From NCBI GenBank assembly GCA_002470165.1, contig DKNF01000122.1:1-6063 (forward strand): a DNA stretch of 6,063 nt, given 5' to 3'. Below are positions 1 to 5,789 of this stretch, piece after piece (within the stretch, counting starts at the first letter, position 1; each line of letters starts with the position of its first letter). The translations under genes and the position numbers were made by a program. The notes below the pieces were generated by a model. It was not told the DNA's origin. It saw only the letters and a list, made by a program, of their open reading frames with translations, and made no database searches. Source of the stretch: Betaproteobacteria bacterium UBA7395 (lineage in GTDB: Bacteria; Pseudomonadota; Gammaproteobacteria; Burkholderiales; Rhodocyclaceae).

Positions 1-454
1 TGGTCGGGCTGATGCGGCCGAAGCGGTTGGCCGACGGCGCGGCGATGCCGGCGTGCTCACCTTTGGCGGCGGCAAAACGGCGCAGCAGTTCGAGCGCCAC
101 CGGATGGCCGGGGACGCGCAGGCCGACGGTATCCTGGCCGCCGGTGACGGCGTCGGGCACCCAGGCCTGCTTCTTCAGGATCAAGGTCAGCGGGCCGGGC
201 CAGAAGGTTTCCATCAGCTCCCAGGCGACCGCCGGCACCTGCTCGGCCCAGGCCTCGACGGCATCGTGGCCGGCCAGGTGGACGATCAGCGGATGATCGG
301 CCGGGCGGCCCTTGGCAGCGAAAATTTTCGCCACCGCCGCCGGGTTGGCAGCGTCGGCGCCGAGGCCGTAGACGGTCTCGGTCGGCAGCGCGACCAGTTT
401 GCCGGCCAGCAGCAGGTCGACAGCGCGCTGGTAATCCGCTTCGGAAGGCGTCAT
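1..454 (-). CDS. L-threonylcarbamoyladenylate synthase, Sua5/YciO/YrdC/TsaC family (C-terminus beyond window)
   Basis: This protein makes L-threonylcarbamoyl-AMP from threonine, bicarbonate and ATP, the first step of the t6A modification of ANN-decoding tRNAs in the cytoplasm. The first 151 codons are visible and open throughout; the frame runs off the left edge. Family marks seen: ALPTETVYGLGADA (residues 22-35), KIFAAKGRPADHPLIVHL (43-60, with the KGRP and HPLIVH signature), FWPGPLT (84-90), VGLRVPGHP (110-118) and APSANRFGRISP (139-150, the SAN signature). The start ATG (454-452) overlaps the purK stop by one base (TGATG), with AAGGA three bases upstream, so translation is probably coupled to purK. 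Short TsaC forms are about 190 residues and long Sua5 forms about 320-350; the missing C-terminus prevents choosing between them or the YciO paralogue, so no symbol is given. The KGRP/HPLIVH wording leans towards Sua5. Family assignment is firm. Confidence 0.92.
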   Translation of the reverse strand, partial: MTPSEADYQRAVDLLLAGKLVALPTETVYGLGADAANPAAVAKIFAAKGRPADHPLIVHLAGHDAVEAWAEQVPAVAWELMETFWPGPLTLILKKQAWVPDAVTGGQDTVGLRVPGHPVALELLRRFAAAKGEHAGIAAPSANRFGRISPT

Positions 455-1602
455 CAGTCCTTGATGCCGATGGCGGCGCGGGCGGTCAGCGCGGTCTTCT
501 GCACGGCTTCTGGATTGTCGCCGATGACCGTGAAGTGGCCCATCTTGCGGCCCGGGCGGGCGTGGTGCTTGCCGTAGAGGTGCAGCTTCAGGTTGGGGAT
601 GGCGTAGAGCACCGACCAGTCGGGTTCGCGGTAGGTATCGCCGTCGTACCACAGGTCGCCGAGCAGGTTGACCATCACCGACGCCGAATGCGCGCGCGGC
701 TCGCCCAGCGGCAGGCCGCACAGCGCGCGCACCTGTTGCTCGAACTGATTGGTGACGCAGGCGTCGATGGTGTAGTGGCCGCTGTTGTGCGGGCGCGGCG
801 CCATTTCGTTGACCAGCAGCTGGCCGCGGCTGACGAAGAACTCGACACCCATGGTGCCGATGTAGCCGAGCTTCCCGGCGATGCGCGCGGCAACATCCTC
901 GGCGTCGCTCTGCAGGCAGCCGGAAGTGCGCGCCGGCACGATGGAGACATCGAGGATGCCGCGCGTGTGCTGGTTCTCGCCGGTCGGGAAGCAGGCGACC
1001 TGGCCGTTCTCGTCGCGCGCCAGCACGACCGAAACTTCGTAGTCGAGCGGCAGACGCTGTTCGAGCACGCATTGCTCGCCCTTGAACTGGGCGAAGGCGA
1101 GCAGCGCCTCCTCGATGTTGTTGACCGTCGCCTGGCCTTTACCGTCGTAGCCGAAGCGGGCGACCTTGAGGATGGCCGGGAACAGGCTGGCCGGCGCGGC
1201 CTTCAGGTCGGCGTCGCTGTTGACCTCGATGAACGGACCGTGCGGGAAACCGTTGTCGCGCAGGAAGGATTTTTCGCTGACGCGGTGCTGGCAGATGGCC
1301 ACTGCCGCCGCGTGCGGGCGCACCGGCACGAACTTGGCGAGGTAGTCGAGCGTCGCTGCCGGCACGTTCTCGAATTCGGTGGTGATCGCGGCACAGCCGG
1401 CGGCGAATTCGTCGAGCGCGGCGTAGTCGTCGTAGGCGACGCAGAAGTGGCGTTCGGCGATCTGCGCGGCGGGGGAATTCTTGTCCGGATCGAGCACCCA
1501 GACCCGGTAGCCCAGTTCGTGGGCGGCGGCAACGAAGAAGCGGCCGAGCTGGCCGCCGCCGAGCATGCCCAGCGTGGCGGGCGGCAGGATCGTCGTCTTC
1601 AT
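454..1602 (-). CDS. purK: N5-carboxyaminoimidazole ribonucleotide synthase (ATP-grasp)
   Basis: PurK carboxylates 5-aminoimidazole ribonucleotide (AIR) with ATP and bicarbonate to N5-CAIR in de novo purine synthesis, in the cytoplasm. The 382-residue length is normal for the family. The order of motifs is: N-terminal Rossmann-like GMLGGGQLG (12-20), TTEFENVP (74-81), the ATP-grasp glycine-rich loop RFGYDGKG (149-156), the metal/ATP-binding segment [13 protein letters not shown] (264-276) followed by NQFEQ (285-289), and C-terminal GRKMGHFT (351-358). The start is the ATG that overlaps the purE stop in an ATGA; there is no convincing Shine-Dalgarno sequence in front of it, so it probably depends on ribosomes finishing purE. 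The product N5-CAIR is unstable and is the substrate of the adjacent PurE, which fits tight coupling. No internal damage is seen. PurT and ADP-forming ligases share the ATP-grasp fold but lack this motif set. Confidence 0.97.
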   Translation of the reverse strand: MKTTILPPATLGMLGGGQLGRFFVAAAHELGYRVWVLDPDKNSPAAQIAERHFCVAYDDYAALDEFAAGCAAITTEFENVPAATLDYLAKFVPVRPHAAAVAICQHRVSEKSFLRDNGFPHGPFIEVNSDADLKAAPASLFPAILKVARFGYDGKGQATVNNIEEALLAFAQFKGEQCVLEQRLPLDYEVSVVLARDENGQVACFPTGENQHTRGILDVSIVPARTSGCLQSDAEDVAARIAGKLGYIGTMGVEFFVSRGQLLVNEMAPRPHNSGHYTIDACVTNQFEQQVRALCGLPLGEPRAHSASVMVNLLGDLWYDGDTYREPDWSVLYAIPNLKLHLYGKHHARPGRKMGHFTVIGDNPEAVQKTALTARAAIGIKD

Positions 1603-2096
1603 ACTTCGGGCAGCTTCATCGCCAGGACCTTCTCGGTCTGGGCGGTACGGAAAGCCTGCAGCTTGGCGTTCAGCGCCGCGTCGCCGTTGGCCAGCATGGC
1701 GACGGCGAACAGCGCGGCGTTGGCGGCGCCGGCTTCGCCGATGGCGAAGGTGGCAACCGGGATGCCCTTGGGCATCTGCACGATGCTGTGCAAGGAATCG
1801 ACGCCGGACAGCGCGCGCGACTGCACCGGCACGCCGAGCACCGGCACGGTGGTCTTGGCGGCAAGCATGCCCGGCAAATGGGCGGCACCGCCGGCACCGG
1901 CGATGATCGCCTGCAGGCCGCGCGGAGCGGCGGTCTCGGCGTATTCAAAGAGCAGGTCGGGCGTGCGGTGGGCGGAAACGACGCGGGCTTCGAAAGCGAC
2001 GCCGAAGTCCTTGAGGATGACGGCGGCGGCCTGCATGGTCGGCCAGTCGGAGTCGGAACCCATGACGATACCGACGGAAATCTTCTTGTCGCTCAT
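1599..2096 (-). CDS. purE: N5-carboxyaminoimidazole ribonucleotide mutase (class I PurE)
   Basis: PurE moves the carboxyl group of N5-CAIR to carbon 4, giving CAIR, directly after PurK. The protein is 165 residues, normal for the class I bacterial enzyme. Seen in order: [14 protein letters not shown] (8-21, phosphate-binding GSDSD), SAHRTP (41-46, with the conserved active-site His43), [13 protein letters not shown] (65-77) and the [19 protein letters not shown] stretch (98-116), then GAANAALFA (123-131). A co-encoded purK is the usual companion of the class I mutase, as opposed to the class II AIR carboxylase that needs no PurK. The ATG at 2096-2094 follows the folD TAA with no intervening base; a weak GGGGA lies about ten bases upstream inside folD. 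The stop overlaps the purK ATG by four bases. Function is very secure. Confidence 0.97.
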   Translation of the reverse strand: MSDKKISVGIVMGSDSDWPTMQAAAVILKDFGVAFEARVVSAHRTPDLLFEYAETAAPRGLQAIIAGAGGAAHLPGMLAAKTTVPVLGVPVQSRALSGVDSLHSIVQMPKGIPVATFAIGEAGAANAALFAVAMLANGDAALNAKLQAFRTAQTEKVLAMKLPEV

Positions 2097-2954
2097 TTAA
2101 CGAATCCCCGCTTTGCGTTCGGCGGCCTCGATGGTGTTGGCCAGCAGCATGGTGATGGTCATCGGCCCGACGCCGCCTGGCACCGGGGTGATCTGGCCGG
2201 CAACGGCGAGGCAGTCGTCGAAGTCTACGTCGCCGCACAGCTTGCCGTCCGGCAGGCGGTTGATGCCGACGTCGATGACGACGGCGCCCGGCTTGATCAT
2301 GTCGCCCTTGACGAACTTCGGCTTGCCGACGGCGGCGACGACGATGTCGGCGCGGCTGGTGTGGAACTTCAGGTCGCGCGTCTTCGAATGGCAGACGGTG
2401 ACCGTGGCGCCGGCATTGATCAGCAGCATCGCCATGGGTTTACCCACGATGTTGGAGCGGCCGATGACGACGGCTTCCTGGCCGCTCAGATCGACATTGC
2501 CCTTCTCGAACATCTTCATCACGCCATACGGCGTGCAGGGGATGAAACGCGGCGCACCCTGCGACAGCGCGCCGACGTTCTCGGCGTGGAAGCCGTCGAC
2601 GTCCTTCTCGGCGGAAATCGCTTCAAGGACCTTTTCTTCGTCGAAGTGCTTGGGCAGCGGCAGTTGCACCAGGATGCCGTGGATGGACGGATCGGCGTTC
2701 AGCTCGGCGATCTTGTCGAGGACGACCTGCTGATCGACGTCCTTCTCATAGACGATCTTCTCGGAATGCATGCCGATGGCCAGGCAGCCATTGACCTTGT
2801 TCTTCACGTAGACCTGCGAGGCCGGGTCTTCGCCAACCAGAATGACCACCAGACCGGGCTTGTGCCCTTTGGCCGTCAGGGTTTCCACGCGTGCCTTGAA
2901 GCTCTGCCGAAGCTCTTCCGCCAGCGCCTTGCCGTCAATGATTTGTGCCGTCAT
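2097..2954 (-). CDS. folD: Bifunctional methylene-THF dehydrogenase / methenyl-THF cyclohydrolase
   Basis: FolD oxidises 5,10-methylene-THF with NADP and hydrolyses the methenyl product to 10-formyl-THF, the formyl donor for purine ring closure and for initiator tRNA. The 285 residues match the family length. Seen: [14 protein letters not shown] (40-53), where Tyr49 and Lys53 form the YxxxK catalytic pair; [10 protein letters not shown] (94-103); KDVDGFH (117-123); FIPCTPYGV (137-145); the NADP-binding [11 protein letters not shown] (165-175); and [11 protein letters not shown] (257-267). The start is ATG 2954, with GGATGG about six to eleven bases upstream. The gene leads the purE-purK cluster, which consumes one-carbon units elsewhere in the same pathway. 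Its regulation may be unusual, because a strong terminator hairpin sits immediately upstream and leaves no room for a conventional promoter between hairpin and start codon. Confidence 0.97.
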   Translation of the reverse strand: MTAQIIDGKALAEELRQSFKARVETLTAKGHKPGLVVILVGEDPASQVYVKNKVNGCLAIGMHSEKIVYEKDVDQQVVLDKIAELNADPSIHGILVQLPLPKHFDEEKVLEAISAEKDVDGFHAENVGALSQGAPRFIPCTPYGVMKMFEKGNVDLSGQEAVVIGRSNIVGKPMAMLLINAGATVTVCHSKTRDLKFHTSRADIVVAAVGKPKFVKGDMIKPGAVVIDVGINRLPDGKLCGDVDFDDCLAVAGQITPVPGGVGPMTITMLLANTIEAAERKAGIR

Positions 2955-2966
2955 CGTCCATCCGTC

Positions 2967-3002
2967 AAAAAGAAAAGGGGAAAGGCGGTGGCCTTTCCCT
3001 TT
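2967..3002 (-). terminator. Rho-independent terminator, minus strand, between iorB and folD
   Basis: Read on the minus strand, 2999-2991 (GGGAAAGGC) pairs perfectly with 2986-2978 (GCCTTTCCC) around a CACC loop, giving a nine-base-pair stem. After an A-C mismatch two more A-U pairs are possible. A U-rich run, four U, one C, five U (2976-2967), follows at once. On the plus strand the same hairpin is followed by mixed sequence, so the direction is minus. It lies 24 bases past the iorB stop and ends 12 bases before the folD ATG. It is either the end of the ior transcript or an attenuator for folD. Confidence 0.85.
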
Positions 3003-3007
3003 GATTC

Positions 3008-3023
3008 GGCGCGGATTTTACCA
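3008..3023 (-). promoter_or_regulatory. Candidate extended -10 promoter for the folD-purE-purK operon
   Basis: The minus strand reads TGGTAAAAT at 3023-3015: an extended -10 (TGn) joined to TAAAAT, which differs from TATAAT at one base. No good -35 is seen in the end of iorB (the best is CTGAAG at a 19-base spacer), which an extended -10 can tolerate. The predicted start is near 3008, giving a leader of about 54 nt that contains the whole terminator hairpin. It is a prediction from sequence only. Confidence 0.4.
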
Positions 3024-3025
3024 GA

Positions 3026-3637
3026 TTACGCGAGCGCTGCTTCAGCCGCGCCCACCGCCGCCCTTCCGGCCTCGAAAGCACGCCGGTTGAGTTCGACCAG
3101 TTTCTCGCCCTTGCGCGCAAAACGCTTGAGCACGCAATCGAGCAGGACTTCCGCGCCGAACGGCAGATGATCGGCGATGGCACCGAGCATGACGGTGTTG
3201 CCGAGGCGGATGTCGCCGAGTTCCTGGGCAATCGTCGTCGCGTCGAAGGCGACCACCTTGTTGCCGGTCTTGCGGATTTCGGCGAGCGGATCGTCGGGGT
3301 AATCGAAGAGGCCGAGTTCAACCACCGGCGGCACCAGCCGGGCGGTGTTCATCAGCGTGATGCCGCCTTTCTTCAGCATGTGCTGCCAGCGCATCGCCTC
3401 GGCCGATTCGAAACCGAGCAGCACGTCGGCGCTGCCCGGCGTGATCTGCGGCGACAGCACGCGCTCGCCGAAACGCAGGTGCGAGGAGACGACGCCGCCG
3501 CGCTGCGCCATGCCGGCGACTTCGGTTTTCTTGGCATCGTGACCGAGGGCGATGGCCGCTTCGGCGAGGATTTCGGTGGCGGTCATAACGCCCTGGCCAC
3601 CGATACCGACGACGAGGATATTGGTCGTTGCGCTCAT
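3026..3637 (-). CDS. iorB: Indolepyruvate:ferredoxin oxidoreductase, beta subunit (POR gamma family)
   Basis: This is the small subunit of the 2-oxoacid:ferredoxin oxidoreductase that, with IorA, converts indolepyruvate and other aryl pyruvates plus CoA to the aryl-acetyl-CoA, CO2 and reduced ferredoxin. In the family the gamma-type domain contributes to CoA handling. The protein is 203 residues, typical for IorB. It opens with NILVVGIGGQGVMTA (6-20) carrying the GxGGQG signature (11-16), then KKTEVAGMAQRGGVVSSHLR (36-55) with the conserved MAQRGG, and DVLLGFESAEAMR (71-83). The start is ATG 3637, which overlaps the iorA stop in an ATGA and has a strong GGGAGGG upstream; longer in-frame starts reaching into iorA are rejected. 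Terminator and folD follow. Substrate specificity within aromatic 2-oxoacids cannot be read from the sequence. Confidence 0.94.
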   Translation of the reverse strand: MSATTNILVVGIGGQGVMTATEILAEAAIALGHDAKKTEVAGMAQRGGVVSSHLRFGERVLSPQITPGSADVLLGFESAEAMRWQHMLKKGGITLMNTARLVPPVVELGLFDYPDDPLAEIRKTGNKVVAFDATTIAQELGDIRLGNTVMLGAIADHLPFGAEVLLDCVLKRFARKGEKLVELNRRAFEAGRAAVGAAEAALA

Positions 3638-5508
3638 GCCAAACACCCTCCCTTGACGAACTGGATCGGCGCGCTCGGTACGTAGTGCTCGATAGCCTTG
3701 GGCGCACAGGGCTGCAGACAGAGGCCACAACCGGTACACACCGACGATTCGATACGGACGAAGGCCAGGTCGACCTCACGGCCGCTGGCCTTGACCTCCT
3801 TGCCGCGCCGGGTGACGTGAATGGCCGGACAGCCGACATCGATACAGTTGCCGCAACCGGTGCACTTGTCCTCATCGACTGCGTAGGGCTTGAGCTTGTG
3901 GTAGTCCTTGATCAGCACGCAGGGCTGGTCGGTGATGATCACCGACACATCCGGCACCTTGACCTCTTCGCGGATGGTCTTGAACAGCACCGGCAACTCG
4001 TACGGATTGACCACGTGGATGCGCTCGTCCTTGACCCCCAGCGCCGACACCAGCTTGGCGAAGTCGATGCGCGGTGCTTCGTCGCCGTGGATGTCGCGGC
4101 CGTTGCCCGGGTTGTCCTGACCGCCGGTCATGCCGACAGCGCGGTTGTCGAGCAACAGGACGGTGACGTTGCCTTTGTTGTACACCATGTCGAGCAGACC
4201 CTGCATGCCCATGTGCAGGAAAGTCGAATCGCCGATCACGGCGACCACGCGCTTGTCCTTGTCGGACTCGCCGCGGCCCTTGTCCATGCCCAGGGCGATG
4301 CCCATCGACGCGCCCATCGAGACGCAGGTATCCATCGCCTGCCAGGGGTGACCGGCACCCAGCGTGTAGCAGCCGATGTCGCCGGAGATGTTGAGGTTGC
4401 GCACCTGCGACAGCGTGTAATAGACGCCGAGGTGCGGGCAGGCGACGCACATCGTCGGCGGCCGCGGGAACAGTTGCAGGGCGGCCGTCGCTTCGCTTTC
4501 CGGCAGCACTTCGCCGAGCAGCCGGGCAATCGCCGGCCTGAGCACGGCCGGCGACAACTCGCCCTGCAGCGGCAGGATGTCCTTGCCGATGACGGCGATG
4601 CCCTGGGCCTTGAGTTCGGTTTCGAGCAGCGGCTCGACTTCCTCGACCACCACCACCTGATCGACCAGCGCCGCCAGTTCGCGGCACTTCTCGAACGGCG
4701 CCGGGCAGGAGAAGCCAAGCTTCAACACCGGGGCATTCGGGAAGGCTTCCTTGACGTGCATGTAGGCCGGACCGGAAGTGATGAAGCCGACGCGGCGGTC
4801 GCTGCCCGGCTCGATGAAGTTCAGCGGCGAAGTCTCGGCCAGCGCGCGCAGGTCGCGGTCGCGCTGGAACATCAGCGGAATGCGCTTGCCGGCGTTGCCC
4901 GGGACCATCACGTAACGCGCCGGGTCCTTGCGGAAGCCGGCGCCGGTGTGCGGCACGCGCTCACCGACGGTGACGATGGATTTGACGTGATTGATGCGCG
5001 TCGTCATGCGCAGGATCACCGGCACCTGGAACTGCTCGGACAGCGCGAAGGCGTCGAGCGTCATCGCGTAGGCTTCCTGCGAATCGGCCGGCTCGAACAC
5101 CGGCACATGCGCGAAACGCCCCCAGTAGCGGGAGTCCTGCTCGTTCTGCGACGACGACAGGCCGACGTCGTCGGCAATGGCGATCACCAGACCACCACTG
5201 ACGCCGGTCAGGGTCAGCGTCATCAGCGCGTCGGAGGCGACGTTCATGCCGACATGCTTCATGCAGCAGAAGGCGCGCGACCCGGCGTAGGCGGCGCCGA
5301 TGGCAACTTCCAGCGAGACCTTCTCGTTGACCGACCACTCGGCGTAGAGATCCGGGTAGGTGGCGATTTCTTCCAGCATCTCGGTCGACGGCGTGCCGGG
5401 ATAGGCCGCAGCCACCTTGACGCCGGCTTCCCAGACGGCGCGGGCGACGGCTTCGTTGCCGGAAAGCAAATGCCGGCTGGCGGCCGGTGCGGGCATGACT
5501 GCTGCCAT
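3634..5508 (-). CDS. iorA: Indolepyruvate:ferredoxin oxidoreductase, alpha subunit (TPP, 2[4Fe-4S])
   Basis: IorA is the catalytic subunit, carrying thiamine pyrophosphate and iron-sulfur clusters; it decarboxylates aryl pyruvates and passes electrons to ferredoxin. All 624 residues are intact, normal for the family. Residues about 15-185 form the N-terminal pyrimidine-type domain (GNEAVARAVWEAGV, AAYPGTPSTEM, WSVNEKVSLEVAIGAAYAG with the likely TPP-activating Glu62). About 235-330 form the domain II-like segment. About 350-530 are the TPP-binding domain: CVACPHLG (354-361), GDIGCYTLG (376-384), and the GDS (426-428) to DN (454-455) diphosphate motif. The C-terminus is ferredoxin-like, with CTGCGNCIDVGCP (Cys549, 552, 555, 560) and CTGCGLCLQPCA (Cys591, 594, 597, 601), enough for two [4Fe-4S] clusters. 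The start has AGGAG five bases upstream. In Rhodocyclales relatives such enzymes feed anaerobic phenylalanine or tryptophan breakdown (established for the group, inferred here). Confidence 0.95.
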   Translation of the reverse strand: MAAVMPAPAASRHLLSGNEAVARAVWEAGVKVAAAYPGTPSTEMLEEIATYPDLYAEWSVNEKVSLEVAIGAAYAGSRAFCCMKHVGMNVASDALMTLTLTGVSGGLVIAIADDVGLSSSQNEQDSRYWGRFAHVPVFEPADSQEAYAMTLDAFALSEQFQVPVILRMTTRINHVKSIVTVGERVPHTGAGFRKDPARYVMVPGNAGKRIPLMFQRDRDLRALAETSPLNFIEPGSDRRVGFITSGPAYMHVKEAFPNAPVLKLGFSCPAPFEKCRELAALVDQVVVVEEVEPLLETELKAQGIAVIGKDILPLQGELSPAVLRPAIARLLGEVLPESEATAALQLFPRPPTMCVACPHLGVYYTLSQVRNLNISGDIGCYTLGAGHPWQAMDTCVSMGASMGIALGMDKGRGESDKDKRVVAVIGDSTFLHMGMQGLLDMVYNKGNVTVLLLDNRAVGMTGGQDNPGNGRDIHGDEAPRIDFAKLVSALGVKDERIHVVNPYELPVLFKTIREEVKVPDVSVIITDQPCVLIKDYHKLKPYAVDEDKCTGCGNCIDVGCPAIHVTRRGKEVKASGREVDLAFVRIESSVCTGCGLCLQPCAPKAIEHYVPSAPIQFVKGGCLA

Positions 5509-5540
5509 GAAAGCTCCTGATTACAAAGACAAGAGCGGAA

Positions 5541-5546
5541 ATTATA
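5541..5546 (-). promoter_or_regulatory. Perfect -10 box (TATAAT) for iorA
   Basis: The minus strand reads TATAAT at 5546-5541, 32 bases upstream of the iorA ATG. The start site would be near 5534, leaving a leader of about 26 nt that carries the AGGAG at 5518-5514. No hexamer resembling TTGACA lies 16-18 bases upstream (the nearest, TTGTAT at 5576-5571, has a 24-base gap). The promoter is therefore either weak or dependent on an activator. Confidence 0.55.
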
Positions 5547-5642
5547 GGAAGGCGGCAGAACTTCGATTTGATACAACGCAAGCAAGGCTGCATTAGTTTT
5601 TTGTCTCATATCGGATTGCATAAAAAAATCCCGCAAACCAAT

Positions 5643-5658
5643 CGCGCAATATTGCACG
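5643..5658. promoter_or_regulatory. Palindrome overlapping the aceE -35 box, candidate operator
   Basis: GCAATATTGC (5646-5655) is a perfect ten-base palindrome. With one mismatched pair (C5645/A5656) it extends to CGCGCAATATTGCACG, 16 bases. Its right half contains the proposed aceE -35 hexamer, so a bound protein would block polymerase. A related half-site, GCGCAA, recurs at 5681-5686, 37 bases from the copy at 5644-5649. It does not match the E. coli PdhR site as I remember it, nor an FNR box. The cognate regulator is unknown. Confidence 0.4.
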
Positions 5659-5680
5659 ATGCGAATTTTGTTTTTACAAT
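5652..5680 (+). promoter_or_regulatory. Sigma-70-type promoter for aceE
   Basis: TTGCAC (5652-5657) and TACAAT (5675-5680) are separated by exactly 17 bases. The -10 has one mismatch to consensus; the -35 keeps the important TTG. The spacer is AT-rich (AATTTTGTTTTT). The start site is predicted near 5687, giving a leader of about 100 nt before the aceE ATG. T- and A-tracts at 5597-5602 and 5622-5628 lie upstream and could bend the DNA or act as an UP element. Confidence 0.55.
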
Positions 5681-5703
5681 GCGCAACAGAAACTAGGTGT
5701 AAA

Positions 5704-5783
5704 CACGGGGTGTGATCCTCCGTGCAAAGCGTTAAAGTTGTCCTGCTGAGCCAGCAGGACAGAATGAAAACCCACGTAGGAGA
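5704..5783 (+). promoter_or_regulatory. Structured 5' leader of aceE: two hairpins and a possible Shine-Dalgarno-sequestering helix
   Basis: Hairpin 1 pairs CACGGGG (5704-5710) with CTCCGTG (5718-5724), seven pairs including one G-U, around a seven-base loop. Hairpin 2 pairs TGTCCTGCTG (5739-5748) with CAGCAGGACA (5752-5761), ten perfect pairs around an AGC loop; no U-run follows, so it is not a terminator. Alternatively TCCTCCGTG (5716-5724), which is mostly the 3' arm of hairpin 1, can pair with CACGTAGGA (5773-5781), eight pairs and one mismatch, covering the aceE Shine-Dalgarno AGGAG (5778-5782) and enclosing hairpin 2. The two folds exclude each other. Pairing is read directly from the sequence; a regulatory role is inferred. 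It does not look like a TPP riboswitch. Confidence 0.45.
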
Positions 5784-5789
5784 CAAACC

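Noticed and set aside
535..2100. A 521-codon plus-strand open frame across purK and purE
   Set aside because: It is a shadow of two well-identified genes on the other strand. The product resembles no family I know and has the same biased composition as other antisense frames here.
1788..3170. A 460-codon plus-strand open frame across purE, folD and the end of iorB
   Set aside because: It runs through three real minus-strand genes and the terminator region, has skewed composition and no motifs.
3638..3739. N-terminal extension of iorB by 34 residues from a start inside iorA
   Set aside because: The extension has no family similarity. The ATG at 3637 has a strong GGGAGGG site, gives the normal N-terminus just before the GxGGQG motif, and forms an ATGA overlap with iorA.
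3628..5520. A 630-codon open frame on the plus strand opposite the whole of iorA
   Set aside because: It mirrors iorA almost end to end, and its translation is low-complexity, rich in His, Arg, Asp and Gly, with no recognisable domain. Long antisense frames are expected in GC-rich genes with strong third-position bias. iorA itself has clear family motifs and a good ribosome binding site.
5597..5628. T6 and A7 tracts as a hairpin terminator between the divergent genes
   Set aside because: Only the tracts themselves pair; there is no GC-rich stem. Bent DNA or an UP element is a simpler reading.
5739..5761. Hairpin 2 as a rho-independent terminator in the aceE leader
   Set aside because: The stem is strong, but the following sequence (GAATGAAAACCC) has no U-run on the plus strand, and the minus-strand side (ACTTTAACGC) has only three T.
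5687..5789. aceE leader as a TPP riboswitch, since E1 uses TPP
   Set aside because: A CTGAG string occurs at 5745-5750, but it is part of the hairpin 2 arm and loop, and the other conserved TPP riboswitch elements and overall layout are absent.
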